Positions 10,806-19,758 of a DNA stretch of 64,000 nucleotides are shown one piece after another (position 1 is the stretch's first letter; each line of letters begins with the position of its first letter). A program made the translations under genes and the position numbers. The notes beneath the pieces were generated by a model, which saw only the letters and a list, made by a program, of their open reading frames with translations, searched no databases and had not been told where the DNA came from. The DNA is from Ornithinimicrobium avium (GTDB lineage Bacteria; Actinomycetota; Actinomycetes; Actinomycetales; Dermatophilaceae), in assembly GCF_003351765.1 (NCBI RefSeq), contig NZ_CP031229.1:806001-870000 (forward strand), in the 5' to 3' direction.

Positions 10806-12058
10806 CAGTCCATTCCGCACGCCGCCGGCTTCGCCACCCGCAGGTTCGGGCAGCAGCCGGGCGCGCAGACGGAGGGGCGGGGCGCGTCCCCCGGCCAGGC
10901 CGGACGCCTGGGCTCCTCGCCGCGCGCCTCCGCGGCCCGCTCGATCACGAGGTCGACCAGGCCGGCGACGAACTCGGGGTCGGTCCCCACGGTCGGCACG
11001 CGCACCAGCTCCAGGCCGAGCTCGGTGGCGGTCTCCACCGCCTCGGTGTCCAGGTCGAAGACCACCTCCATGTGGTCGGAGACGAAGCCGATCGGCGCCA
11101 GGACGACCTGCCTCACGCCGCGCCCGGCCAGCTCGCGCAGGTGGTCGTTGACGTCCGGCTCCAGCCAGGGGGTCGCCGGGGAGCCCGAGCGCGAGCAGTA
11201 GACCAGGTCGTGCTCGAGCTCCACCCCCAACGTCGCGCCCGCCTCGGCGGCGATCGCCGCCGCCAGCTCCTCGTGCTGGCGGGAGTAGAGGTTGCCCTCG
11301 CCGTCGCCCGGCCCTGACGTGTCGTCCATCGCCCGGGGCACCGAGTGGGTGACCAGGACGAGGTAGGGCGTGGCGCCGTCCTCTGCCCCGCGACCCAGGA
11401 GCCCGCGCACCGCCTCGGTGACGAGGCGGGAGTTCGTCCGGGCGAAGCCCGGGTGGTTCCAGTAGGGCCGCACCTTGTCCACGGCCACCTGCAGGCCGTC
11501 CTCGGCCAGGGCGGCGATGGCGCCCGCGATGTCCTCGCGGTACTGGCGGCAGGAGGAGTAGCTGGAGTAGGCGCTCGTCGTGACCGCCAGGATCCGGGTC
11601 ATCCCCTCGTCGTGCGCATGGCGCAGCGTGTCGGCGAGGTAGGGCTCGGAGTTGCGGTTGCCCAGCAGGACCGGCAGTGCCAGCCCGCGCCGGGCGAGCT
11701 CCTCGCCCAGCGCGGCGACGAGCGCCCGGTTCTGCTCGTTGATCGGGCTGCGGCCGCCGAAGTGCAGGTAGTGCTGGGCGACCTCCTCCAGGCGCTCGTC
11801 CGGGACGCCGCGACCGGCGGTGACCCGCCGCAGGAAGGGCATGACCTCCTCGGGCGCCTCCGGTCCGCCGAAGGAGGTGAGGACCACCGCCTGGTAGGGG
11901 AACAGGCGGTGGTCGTCCTCGAGCTCGATGCCCACCTCGAGCTCGGGGACGACGTCCTCGGCCGCCGCGCCCACCGGGTCCACCGGTGTCCCGGGCAGGT
12001 CCGCGGGGCGGCCGGAGGGCTGGACGGGGTCGGCCGGGCTGGCGGGGGTCTGGCTCAC
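10805..12058 (-). CDS. hemH: Ferrochelatase (probably coproporphyrin III ferrochelatase)
   Basis: A 417-residue ferrochelatase. The core starts near residue 45 (YQAVVLTSFGGPEAPEEVMPFL) and contains the active-site histidine in LVLVTHSVPRAMDD and the conserved VVLAPIGFVSDHMEVVFDLD. The C-terminus has a cysteine group, Cys398, Cys402, Cys403 and Cys414 (CAPGCCPNL...AACG), as in [2Fe-2S] ferrochelatases. In actinobacteria the enzyme inserts iron into coproporphyrin III rather than protoporphyrin IX (known for the group). The first 45 residues are Pro/Ala-rich. The GTG at 12058 follows AGGAG and overlaps the TRIC stop by four bases; the inositol phosphatase gene is coupled downstream. Confidence 0.95.
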   Translation of the reverse strand: MSQTPASPADPVQPSGRPADLPGTPVDPVGAAAEDVVPELEVGIELEDDHRLFPYQAVVLTSFGGPEAPEEVMPFLRRVTAGRGVPDERLEEVAQHYLHFGGRSPINEQNRALVAALGEELARRGLALPVLLGNRNSEPYLADTLRHAHDEGMTRILAVTTSAYSSYSSCRQYREDIAGAIAALAEDGLQVAVDKVRPYWNHPGFARTNSRLVTEAVRGLLGRGAEDGATPYLVLVTHSVPRAMDDTSGPGDGEGNLYSRQHEELAAAIAAEAGATLGVELEHDLVYCSRSGSPATPWLEPDVNDHLRELAGRGVRQVVLAPIGFVSDHMEVVFDLDTEAVETATELGLELVRVPTVGTDPEFVAGLVDLVIERAAEARGEEPRRPAWPGDAPRPSVCAPGCCPNLRVAKPAACGMD

Positions 12059-12726
12059 GGTCGGGCTCCTTGCTGGGGTGCGGTGGGGATGTTGAGGTCG
12101 AGGTGGATGGCGGCCACGCGGATGACGAAGACGAGCACGACGGTGCTCCAGATCACGGCAGTGGTGAGCATGCCCAGCTGGTCGGCGACGACGACGAGAG
12201 CGGCGCCGAGGACGGCGGGCACGGCATACACCTCGCGGCGCAGGACCTCGGGGACCTGGCCGACGAGCACGTCGCGGATGGCGCCGCCGCCGACGGCGGT
12301 GATGCCCCCGACGAAGACGCAGGCCAGCGGTGGGGCGCCGAGCGCGACGGCCTTGAGCGCCCCCGCCACGGCGAAGACCGCCAGGCCGACCGCGTCGAGG
12401 TGGCGCACGGCGGAGCCGATCCCGCCCAGCCGCAGGTCGGGGTTGCGGCGCGTCAGGTCCAGGATCCACGGACGGACGCCCACGACGACGAGGCCCGCCA
12501 CCAGCACCGTGATGATCGAGCGCGGGTCGCTGATCCCGACGGGTGGCACGTCGCCGAGGAAGACGTCCCGGACGACACCGCCGCCCAGACCGGTCAGCCA
12601 TGCCAGCACCGCGACCCCGAAGAGGTCCAGGCGCGCGCGCACGCCCACGAGACCGCCGGATACTGCGAAGGCGAAGATCCCGATGACGTCGAGGGCGACC
12701 CGCAGGTCGTCAGGTCCGGTCAGCAT
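12055..12726 (-). CDS. Trimeric intracellular cation (TRIC)/UPF0126 membrane protein
   Basis: A 223-residue membrane protein with two homologous halves. Each carries the glycine-rich signature GLGGGVVRDVFLGDVPP or AVGGGAIRDVLVGQVPE, which is diagnostic of the UPF0126/YicG family now placed with TRIC-type potassium-permeable channels. Seven hydrophobic helices can be counted. It begins the operon with ferrochelatase and inositol phosphatase; no functional link between channel and haem synthesis is evident. The ATG at 12726 is chosen since the conserved region begins shortly after it; a longer reading to 12816 would run through non-conserved Arg-rich sequence. Confidence 0.92.
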   Translation of the reverse strand: MLTGPDDLRVALDVIGIFAFAVSGGLVGVRARLDLFGVAVLAWLTGLGGGVVRDVFLGDVPPVGISDPRSIITVLVAGLVVVGVRPWILDLTRRNPDLRLGGIGSAVRHLDAVGLAVFAVAGALKAVALGAPPLACVFVGGITAVGGGAIRDVLVGQVPEVLRREVYAVPAVLGAALVVVADQLGMLTTAVIWSTVVLVFVIRVAAIHLDLNIPTAPQQGARP

Positions 12727-12814
12727 GGCGGGACCAGCGTAACCACTCCGTCCGCACGCCCGGGCGGCGTGCCTTGCGCGCCGGGGACGCCCGCGGATGG
12801 CACAGTGGTGAACC

Positions 12815-14374
12815 ATGCAGCAGCTGGACTTCGCCGAGCTGGACGAGGACGGGCGCCTGGTCGTCGTGGCCGACGACGGGACGCGCTACGCCGTGCCCGT
12901 CGACGACCACCTGCGCGCCGCGCTCCGGCCCAGACGCGCCGCCCCCGTCGACGGGCAGCAGCCGACCGCCAGCCCCAAGGAGGTGCAGGCGATGATCCGG
13001 GCCGGGCAGACGGCCGAGGAGGTGGCGGCGGCCACCGGCTGGGACGCCGACCGGGTGCGCCGCTTCGAGGGCCCGGTGCTGGCCGAGCGCGAGCACGTCG
13101 TGGGCCTGGCCAGGGCGGCGCACGTGCGCGCCCAGGGCCGCACCGACGGCACGCACACCCTGGACCGCCGGGTCCTGGAGCGGCTTGAGTCCCGCGGGGT
13201 GCCCACCGACACGATCTCCTGGGACGCGGCGCGCACCGACAGCCACGGACCGTGGACGGTCCTGGTGATCTTCTCGGCCGGGGGCCGGGAGCGCAGGGCG
13301 GCCTGGCACTACGGCGTGCAGGACCGCTCCGTCGAGGCGCTGGACGACGAGGCCCGCTGGCTCAGCGAGGACGAGCAGGCCCTGCCCGGCGGGCTGGACG
13401 GGCACCCGCTCCTCGGCAGCAGCCACAGCGAGGACGAGACGGCCGACCTGATGGCCACGATGCGCGAGCGCCGGCAGGCCAGGGGCCGACGCACGCGGCG
13501 GCCCGAGGGTCGCCCGACCACGGAGGGGCGACCCGGCGAGGGGGCGGGCCACACCGACGAGGTGCTGCCGCTGGAGAACCTGCCCTCCCCCACCGATCAC
13601 GGCGCCGAGGGCGCCGGGCACCACGACGGGTCGCTCCCGCCCGCCGCGCACCCCCGCGGCTCGGCGCCGGAGTCGCCCTCGCCGGTCCGTCCCCCGGAGC
13701 CGGACGGGCCGGAGGGTGAAGCCGGCGGCGCGGGGCAGGAGGCACAGGCCGGGAGCGAGGACGACGAGCCCCGGTCGCGGCCGGCCCGCAGCCGCTCCCA
13801 GCGCGAGGCGAGGGCCAGACGCGAACGGCGTCGCCTCCGCATCCCCAGGCTGCCGCCGGCGGTGGGAGAACCCGCACCGCAGGACGAGGACGGTTCTGCC
13901 GACGAGGTCGCCTTCGCCCGCACCCATGACCCGCAGGAGGTCAGTTTCGAGGAGTTCTTCGGCCCCGAGGACGACCCGCTCGCGGATGCCGACCCGGGCC
14001 AGGACGAGCCGGTGGACGCCACGGAGCAGATCGCGGCGGGCGCCGTCGGTGGGGCCGACGTGCCCGACCACGAGGCCGACGTGCCCGACCACGAGGTCGA
14101 CGTGCCCGACCACGAGGTCGGCGTGCCCGACGCCGAGCGCGACGAGACCGACGCCGACGAGACCTCCGACGGCTCCGCGGCGCAGGACGACGTGGTCGAC
14201 GAGGAGGACCGGGGCGACGACAAGGCCGGGACGGACGCTGCCGACCAGGACACCGCTGCCGACCAGGACACCTCGGACGCCCAGGTGCCGGAGCCGCCCC
14301 GCCGCAAGGGACGCACCAGCGTGCCGAGCTGGGACGACGTCATGTTCGGCGGCAGCGACCGTCGCCGTCGCTGA
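12815..14374 (+). CDS. sepH: Septation protein SepH
   Basis: A 519-residue protein. Residues 1-165 form the conserved DUF3071 region: QLDFAELDEDGRLVVVADDGTRYAVPVD, then a helix-turn-helix-like AEEVAAATGWDADRVRRFEGPVLAEREHV, then WTVLVIFSAGGRERRAAWHY. This is SepH, which in Streptomyces and mycobacteria binds FtsZ and stimulates its assembly at the division site. The rest is disordered and highly acidic, with a repeated heptapeptide near residues 414-441 and a basic tail ending KGRTSVPSWDDVMFGGSDRRRR, a C-terminal motif typical of the family. It is a single gene, divergent from the TRIC operon 88 bp away. Confidence 0.95.
   Translation: MQQLDFAELDEDGRLVVVADDGTRYAVPVDDHLRAALRPRRAAPVDGQQPTASPKEVQAMIRAGQTAEEVAAATGWDADRVRRFEGPVLAEREHVVGLARAAHVRAQGRTDGTHTLDRRVLERLESRGVPTDTISWDAARTDSHGPWTVLVIFSAGGRERRAAWHYGVQDRSVEALDDEARWLSEDEQALPGGLDGHPLLGSSHSEDETADLMATMRERRQARGRRTRRPEGRPTTEGRPGEGAGHTDEVLPLENLPSPTDHGAEGAGHHDGSLPPAAHPRGSAPESPSPVRPPEPDGPEGEAGGAGQEAQAGSEDDEPRSRPARSRSQREARARRERRRLRIPRLPPAVGEPAPQDEDGSADEVAFARTHDPQEVSFEEFFGPEDDPLADADPGQDEPVDATEQIAAGAVGGADVPDHEADVPDHEVDVPDHEVGVPDAERDETDADETSDGSAAQDDVVDEEDRGDDKAGTDAADQDTAADQDTSDAQVPEPPRRKGRTSVPSWDDVMFGGSDRRRR
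14054..14137 (+). repeat. Four 21-bp coding tandem repeats in sepH
   Basis: Four successive 21-bp units encode variants of A/V-D-V-P-D-H-E. Units 1 and 2 (14054-14074, 14075-14095) are identical at DNA level; unit 3 differs by one base at the first codon and unit 4 is more diverged (GVPDAE). A shorter DQDTAADQDT repeat follows near 14245. The repeats lie in the acidic disordered part of SepH and are candidates for length variation between strains. Confidence 0.9.
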
Positions 14375-14406
14375 CGCGGCCGGTCACCGCCCGGGAGCCT
14401 CGCGGG

Positions 14407-15138
14407 TCAGTCGCCCGGGACACCCTCCTCCGGACTGTCCACCGTCGCGGGCCGTGGGCGCGGTGACGGGACCGGGCACAGGTCGAGGTCGAAGGGGAGG
14501 ACCTCGGGCGAGAGCGACTGCGCCCGGGCCGCGGAGGCGTTCATCCGGCGCATGTAATGACGTCGGCAGAGCATCTCGTACTCCACCGTGGGCGGCACGT
14601 CGTCCGGTCCGGCCACGTCGCCGACCACCACCTGCTCGCCCTCGACCACCATCACCCCGTCGACGACGCGAGCGTTGACCGTGGCCGTGCGCCCGCACCA
14701 GCACAGCGCCTGGACCTGCAGCTGCTGGGTGCGGTCGGCCAGCTCGATGAGCCGGCGCGACCCGGGGAAGAGCTCGGTGCGGAAGTCGGCGGTGATGCCG
14801 AAGGCGAACACGTCCACGCCCATCTCGTCGACGAGCCGGGCCAGCTGCTCCACCTGCACCGGCGTGTAGAACTGCGCCTCGTCACAGATCAGGTAGTCCA
14901 CGCGTCGACCGTTGGTGACCTGCTCGACGACGAGCTCCCACAGGTCCAGGTCGTCCTTCACCTCCAGCGCCGGCTTGGTCAGGCCCAGCCGCGAGGAGAG
15001 CACCGCCTCCCCGGAGCGGTCGTGCTTGGTGAACAGCAGCCCCTGACGCCCCCGGGCGGCGTGCGTGTGGTCCATCTGCAGCGCGAGGGTCGACTTCCCG
15101 CAGTCCATGGTCCCGGTGAAGAAGACGAGCTCAGCCAC
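14407..15138 (-). CDS. tdk: Thymidine kinase
   Basis: A 243-residue type II thymidine kinase that phosphorylates salvaged thymidine to dTMP. Walker A is GTMDCGKS (residues 9-16), Walker B with catalytic Glu is DYLICDEAQFY, and the thymidine-binding region is FGITADFRTELFPGSRRL. Only part of the usual structural zinc site remains clear (ALCWCGRTAT and LCRRHYMRR). The C-terminal 35 residues are an unrelated Pro-rich tail. The GTG start lacks a ribosome binding site, but TAGACT ends six bases before it, suggesting leaderless transcription. Confidence 0.95.
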   Translation of the reverse strand: MAELVFFTGTMDCGKSTLALQMDHTHAARGRQGLLFTKHDRSGEAVLSSRLGLTKPALEVKDDLDLWELVVEQVTNGRRVDYLICDEAQFYTPVQVEQLARLVDEMGVDVFAFGITADFRTELFPGSRRLIELADRTQQLQVQALCWCGRTATVNARVVDGVMVVEGEQVVVGDVAGPDDVPPTVEYEMLCRRHYMRRMNASAARAQSLSPEVLPFDLDLCPVPSPRPRPATVDSPEEGVPGD

Positions 15139-15144
15139 CCGCGC

Positions 15145-15150
15145 AGTCTA
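15145..15150 (-). promoter_or_regulatory. -10 element, leaderless tdk
   Basis: TAGACT on the minus strand fits the actinobacterial -10 pattern TANNNT and ends six bases before the tdk GTG, so transcription would begin at or next to the start codon. No convincing -35 is visible. Confidence 0.55.
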
Positions 15151-15222
15151 CGAAAGGGTATGGCGTGCGCGGCCACCCGCCGCGCGCAGCGGGGCCGTGG
15201 GCCGGCTCGACGCCGGGGCGGC

Positions 15223-16407
15223 TCATCCCTGGTGAACGAGCAGCGGGATCGCGGTCTCGGCGTCGGTGATGCTGCCGTGGTGGCCGCGCAGCCGCAGGAT
15301 GCTGGGTCGCAGCAGCCGTGAGTCGAGCATCGTGGACTCGCCGAGCATCGCGACGACGACCTCGCCGATCCGGCGCTCGTAGCCCTCCCGCACCGGTCCG
15401 AACCAGCCGGCGTCGATGACCTCCTCCCGCGTGAGGACCACGGCCTCCTCACCGAGCTCCTCGCGCCAGGTCGCCACGACGTCGTCCACGGCGCCCGGCT
15501 CGCACCAGGCCTGGGGGGCGCGAGGCTCCCCGGCGAGCAGGCGGACACCGGCCCCCAGGGTCTGCTCGTAGGCCACGTCGCGGCGTCGCTCCAGCGGTGC
15601 CCCGATCATGCCGTGGTCGGCGGTCACCACGATCGTCGTCCCCTCCGGAGCCTGCTCGGCGAGCCCGGCGACGAAGGAGTCGACGCCCTCGACCGCCTCC
15701 CCCCACTCCAGGCTGCCGGGACCGTGGACGTGGCCGGCCTTGTCCACCTCGTCCCAGTAGGCGTAGACGAGCGCCCGTCCCCTGCGACCGGCCCGGCTCA
15801 GCGCGTGCAGCACGCCGGCGGTGCGCTCCTGCGGCTCCTCGGCGGGGATGAAGGCGCCGCCCCGCTGCGCCGCACGGGTGAAGCCGGACGACTCGAACAT
15901 GCCCCGGGAGACGGTCGTGGCGTTCACGTCCCGCCTCCCCGCCTCCTGCAGCATCGTGCGCAGCGGCTGGTGGGTGAGGGGGTCCGGCCCGTCGCGCCAG
16001 CCGAGGTGGTTGAACAGCCGCTCACCGTCGCGCAGGCCGGTCTGCCAGCCGATGATCCCGTGGTCGCCGGCGCGGCGACCGGTGCCCAGGCTGGTCAGGC
16101 TGGTGGCGGTGGTGGAGGGGAACCCGCAGCGGAAGTCGGTGACCGGAGAGTCCAGGGTGTGCAGGAACGGGGCGTGCCCGCTGACCCGCTCGAGCTGCCG
16201 GGCCCCCAGCCCGTCGACGAGGACGACCACCACCCGGCGGGTGGGTTCCAGGCTCCACGCCGGGACGGGGATGTCGTGCGGCGTGCCGACGCCCAGGGCG
16301 GTCAGGACGGCGGGCAGGACCGAGGGCAACCCCTCCCCCGGCCCCGGCGGGGCGTACCGGGCCACCGCCGCGGCGACCGGCTCCGGGGCCCCCTCCTGCG
16401 CGCTCAT
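15223..16407 (-). CDS. Alkaline phosphatase-superfamily nucleotide pyrophosphatase/phosphodiesterase
   Basis: A 394-residue enzyme of the type I phosphodiesterase/nucleotide pyrophosphatase family (PF01663). Metal and catalytic sites appear in order: VVVLVDGLGARQL (Asp ligand), CGFPSTTATSLTSLGTG (Thr nucleophile), YAYWDEVDKAGHVHGPGS (Asp/His ligands) and VVTADHGMIG (Asp-His ligands). No signal peptide is seen. It would hydrolyse phosphodiester or pyrophosphate bonds; the substrate is unknown. ATG at 16407 follows the DUF5998 stop by one base, making it the third gene of the pat-DUF5998 operon. Confidence 0.9.
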   Translation of the reverse strand: MSAQEGAPEPVAAAVARYAPPGPGEGLPSVLPAVLTALGVGTPHDIPVPAWSLEPTRRVVVVLVDGLGARQLERVSGHAPFLHTLDSPVTDFRCGFPSTTATSLTSLGTGRRAGDHGIIGWQTGLRDGERLFNHLGWRDGPDPLTHQPLRTMLQEAGRRDVNATTVSRGMFESSGFTRAAQRGGAFIPAEEPQERTAGVLHALSRAGRRGRALVYAYWDEVDKAGHVHGPGSLEWGEAVEGVDSFVAGLAEQAPEGTTIVVTADHGMIGAPLERRRDVAYEQTLGAGVRLLAGEPRAPQAWCEPGAVDDVVATWREELGEEAVVLTREEVIDAGWFGPVREGYERRIGEVVVAMLGESTMLDSRLLRPSILRLRGHHGSITDAETAIPLLVHQG

Positions 16408-16408
16408 G

Positions 16409-16996
16409 TCAGCGCCCGAGGCGCGAGGACAGCTCCTGGGCGAAGGCGAGCGCTCGCTCGAGCTGGTCCACGCCGTCGGCGTCCGCCGCCACCCGCAGCG
16501 AGATGTCGTCGCTGGCCACGGTGCCCTCGTAGCCGTGGTCGCCCTCGCACTGCGGGTCCTCGCACATGGCCGGCAGCAGGTCGACCCGCGAGACCGCGCC
16601 CCATCCCAGGGTCAGGGTGACCGCGCGGCCGGCGAGGCTGCCGTCGAAGTTCTCCGGGTCGGGGACCACGTGGGTGAGCATCACCCCGCGCACGGCGCGC
16701 AGGGGCACCGTCTCGCTGGTCGCGGTCGCCATCCGCTGCCGCTCCGGGCCCTCGTGGTCGTCGGCGTGCGCGATGACGAGCCGGCGGTCGGTGAGGACGA
16801 GGACGGTCAGGTGGTTGCGCACCGCCTGCTCGTCGAAGGTCGTCTCGGCATGGACGAGGTGGCCGACCACCTGGTCGCGCCCGACCGCGGTGAGGACCAC
16901 GTCGTGGACGACCGCCGGCAGGTAGCCGGCGCTCTCGATGTCGGCCACGAGGGAGTCGGGCAGGGGTGACCTCAGACGACGGACCATGCGCCCCAT
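16409..16996 (-). CDS. DUF5998 family protein
   Basis: About 195 residues: LRSPLPDSLVADIESAGYLPAVVHDVVLTAVGRDQVVGHLVHAETTFD followed by a beta-rich domain with LTVLVLTDRRLVIAHADDH, reminiscent of a PH-like fold, and a segment with AMCEDPQCEGDHGYEG. This matches DUF5998, an actinobacterial family of unknown function. The start is not certain: ATG at 16996 has AGGTGG upstream, ATG at 16987 is possible, and ATG at 17017 would overlap the upstream stop as ATGA. It lies between the Pat-type acyltransferase and the phosphodiesterase, an arrangement I regard as common in this group. Confidence 0.85.
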   Translation of the reverse strand: MGRMVRRLRSPLPDSLVADIESAGYLPAVVHDVVLTAVGRDQVVGHLVHAETTFDEQAVRNHLTVLVLTDRRLVIAHADDHEGPERQRMATATSETVPLRAVRGVMLTHVVPDPENFDGSLAGRAVTLTLGWGAVSRVDLLPAMCEDPQCEGDHGYEGTVASDDISLRVAADADGVDQLERALAFAQELSSRLGR

Positions 16997-17013
16997 GGTG
17001 CCACCTGGCCCGC

Positions 17014-19689
17014 TCATGACGACATCGCCCGTCGTTCGGCGTCGGTGCGGGTGGGCGCCGGCGCCACGTGCAGGCTGGCGCCGAGCACGTCGACGCCGTC
17101 CTGGTGGGCCATGACCGGGTTGAGGCGCAGGTGGGCCAGCTCGGGGTGGTCGTCGGCCAGCACCGAGACGCGCGCGATGAGGTCGTAGAGGGCCGCGTGG
17201 TCCACCGGCATCACCCCCCGGTAGCCGTCGAGCATCGGCGCGGCCCTGATCGAGGTGACCATGTCGACGATGTCGACGTCGGTCAGCGGCGGGAAGCGGC
17301 TGGTCATGTCGCCGAGCAGGTCGATCGGCAGACCGGCCACGCCGAAGCCGACGACCGGCCCGAAGAGCGCGTCCTCGCTGCTGTGCACCTCCACCGCCAC
17401 CCCACCGGGAGCCGCCATCCGCTGCACCGCGATCCCGTCGGCACCGAGCGGCTCCAGCATCCGGGCGAGGTCGCGGTAGGCCGCACCGACCGCCTTGGGG
17501 TGGCGCAGCCCGGTGCGGATCCAGCCCTGGCCGGGCTGGTGGGAGAGCAGCGGCGAGGTCGCCTTGAGCACGACGGTGCCGCGCAGCTGGCGGTAGACCT
17601 CGACCGCCTCCTCGTCGGAGGAGACCGTCACCGAGGGCCAGACCTCGATCCCGTAGGCCGCGAGCACCGCGGTGGTCTCCTCCTGGGACAGGTCCGCCCC
17701 GCGCGGGGACCGGGCGAGGACGGCCGCGACGACGTCGTTGACGGCGCCCCGGTTGATCCCGTCCGGGCGCACCCGGGTGCCGCGGTCGCTGCGCAACCAC
17801 TCGGCATACCTCGTGGCCGCGGCGAGCGCCCGCACCCCGTCCTCGGGCGTGGTGTAGGTCGGCAGCCGGCTGCCCGGGGTGACGCCGCGCATCCCCAGGA
17901 AGGTGGCCACGCAGGGCTTCTCCGAGCCGGCGACCGCCTCGCCGACCGCCTGCACCACCTCGGGGTCGATGAAGGCCACCGGCGGGATGAAGCAGGCGAT
18001 GAGGGAGTCCACATGGTCGTCGGCGAGAGCCTCCTCCACCACCCGCCGGAACTCCGCGACCCCCGCCTCCGCGGCGACGGCGACGGGGCCGTGGGTGACG
18101 TCAAGGCCCCAGGACTGGGCGGCGTCCGCGGCGAGCGAGCCGAGCGCGTCGCTGTTGGTCACCACGCCCACCCGGTGGCCGGCCGGCAGCGGTTGGTTGA
18201 TGACCAGCTGGGCGACGTCGAAGAGCTGGTGGGTGTTCTCCGCGCGGATCACGCCGGCCTGCTTGAGCATCTGGGTGAAGGCCTCCGGCCGCTCCTGGGT
18301 GGTACGCACCCGGTGCCCGCGAGGGGTGCCGAAGCGTCCGCCCACGCCGGACTTGACCACGATCACCGGCTTGACCGAGGAGAGCTTGCGGGCGATGCGG
18401 GAGAACTTGCGCGGGTTGCCCATCGACTCCAGGTGCAGCCCGACCGCGGTCGTGGCGTCGTCGTCGAGCCAGTACTGCATGAGGTCGTTACCCGAGACGT
18501 CCACCCGGTTGCCGGCGGAGGCGAAGGTGGAGATGCCCAGACCACGGCGCTGGGCGGAGGCCAGCACCGCGATGCCGAGGGCGCCGGACTGCGCGAACAG
18601 GCCCAGGCTGCCGTGCGGCGGCAGGTGGGCCGGTTCGGCCAGCGAGGCGTCGAGGCGGACCTGCGGGTCGTTGTTGATGATACCGAAGCTGTTCGGGCCC
18701 AGGACCCGCATGCCGTAGCCGCGGGCCAGCATCAGCAGCTGTCGCTGCCGGTGCTCCCCCTCCGGGCCGGCCTCGGCGAACCCTTCCGAGGGCACGACCA
18801 GCGCCCGCACCCCGGCGTCGGCGCACTCGTCGACGGTGGCCAGCACGTCGGCGGCGGGGACCGCGACGACGGCCAGCTCGACGCCGCCCTCGATGTCGCG
18901 CACCGAGCGGTAGGACGGCAGTCCCCCGATGTCGGTGCCGGGCTCGGCGCGGTTGTTGACGGCATACAGGTCCCCGGCGAACCCACGCTCCGCGATGTGG
19001 TCGAGGAAGGCCCGCCCGACGGTGGCCTCGCGCCGGCTGGCGCCGATGACGGCGACCGAGGCGGGGTGCAGGAGGCGGCGCACCGAGCGGGACTCCGAGC
19101 GGTGCTCCCGGGACATCCGCACCGCGCGCGACTCGTCGGTGGGCTCGATGTCGAAGGTGACGGCGATGACGCCGTCGTCGAACTCGTGCGAGGCGTCGTA
19201 GCCGGCGTCGCGGAAGACGCCGATCATCTTGCGGTTCTGGGGCAGCACGTCGGCGACGAAGCGGCGGACCCCGGCCTCGCGGGCGATGTCGGCCAGGTGC
19301 TCGAGCAGGACCGAGCCGATGCCCCGGCCCTGGTGGTCGTCGGAGACGTTGAAGGCGACCTCGGCCTCCGGGCCGCCGGGCTTGAGCCGGTCGTAGCGCC
19401 CGATGCCGGCGATCTTGCCCCGGATCATCACCACCAGCGCGACGCGGTCGGAGTAGTCGACGTGGGTGAAGCGGTGGACGTCCTTGTCGGAGAGCCGCTT
19501 GATCGGCGCGAAGAAGCGCAGGTAGATGGACTCCTCGGACTGGGCCGCGTGGAACTCGTGGAGCGCCTCGACGTCGTCGGGACGGATCGGCCTGACGTGG
19601 GCCACCATGCCGTCGGCCAGCACCACGTCCGCCTCCCACTCCTGCGGGTAGCCGGGGGGCAGTCCATCCTGCTCGTCCATGCGCACCAT
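17014..19689 (-). CDS. Bifunctional GNAT N-acetyltransferase / NDP-forming acyl-CoA synthetase-like protein (Pat type)
   Basis: An 891-residue protein with an N-terminal GNAT domain (residues about 20-190, acetyl-CoA loop QGRGIGSVLLEHL at 120-132), then a CoA-binding domain (LLHPASVAVIGASRREATVG), a succinyl-CoA ligase-like flavodoxin domain and a C-terminal ATP-grasp domain (LRGTVVLKATSPLLSHQ). This is the order seen in Streptomyces PatA, reversed from enterobacterial Pat. Such proteins acetylate lysines, notably in acyl-CoA synthetases. Whether the synthetase part is active is not evident. ATG at 19689 is used; ATG at 19680 is equally possible, and neither has a ribosome binding site. First gene of an operon with DUF5998 and the phosphodiesterase. 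Confidence 0.93.
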   Translation of the reverse strand: MVRMDEQDGLPPGYPQEWEADVVLADGMVAHVRPIRPDDVEALHEFHAAQSEESIYLRFFAPIKRLSDKDVHRFTHVDYSDRVALVVMIRGKIAGIGRYDRLKPGGPEAEVAFNVSDDHQGRGIGSVLLEHLADIAREAGVRRFVADVLPQNRKMIGVFRDAGYDASHEFDDGVIAVTFDIEPTDESRAVRMSREHRSESRSVRRLLHPASVAVIGASRREATVGRAFLDHIAERGFAGDLYAVNNRAEPGTDIGGLPSYRSVRDIEGGVELAVVAVPAADVLATVDECADAGVRALVVPSEGFAEAGPEGEHRQRQLLMLARGYGMRVLGPNSFGIINNDPQVRLDASLAEPAHLPPHGSLGLFAQSGALGIAVLASAQRRGLGISTFASAGNRVDVSGNDLMQYWLDDDATTAVGLHLESMGNPRKFSRIARKLSSVKPVIVVKSGVGGRFGTPRGHRVRTTQERPEAFTQMLKQAGVIRAENTHQLFDVAQLVINQPLPAGHRVGVVTNSDALGSLAADAAQSWGLDVTHGPVAVAAEAGVAEFRRVVEEALADDHVDSLIACFIPPVAFIDPEVVQAVGEAVAGSEKPCVATFLGMRGVTPGSRLPTYTTPEDGVRALAAATRYAEWLRSDRGTRVRPDGINRGAVNDVVAAVLARSPRGADLSQEETTAVLAAYGIEVWPSVTVSSDEEAVEVYRQLRGTVVLKATSPLLSHQPGQGWIRTGLRHPKAVGAAYRDLARMLEPLGADGIAVQRMAAPGGVAVEVHSSEDALFGPVVGFGVAGLPIDLLGDMTSRFPPLTDVDIVDMVTSIRAAPMLDGYRGVMPVDHAALYDLIARVSVLADDHPELAHLRLNPVMAHQDGVDVLGASLHVAPAPTRTDAERRAMSS

Positions 19690-19758
19690 GATGCACCAGT
19701 GCACCGGGAGCCGACGACGGACGTGGGCAGCGCGGAGCACGTGGGACCATCGGTGCCC

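Noticed and set aside
17068..19758. A long upstream extension of the nitroreductase frame, antisense to the Pat gene.
   Set aside because: Only the part from 19759 has nitroreductase features; the rest is the GC shadow of Pat.
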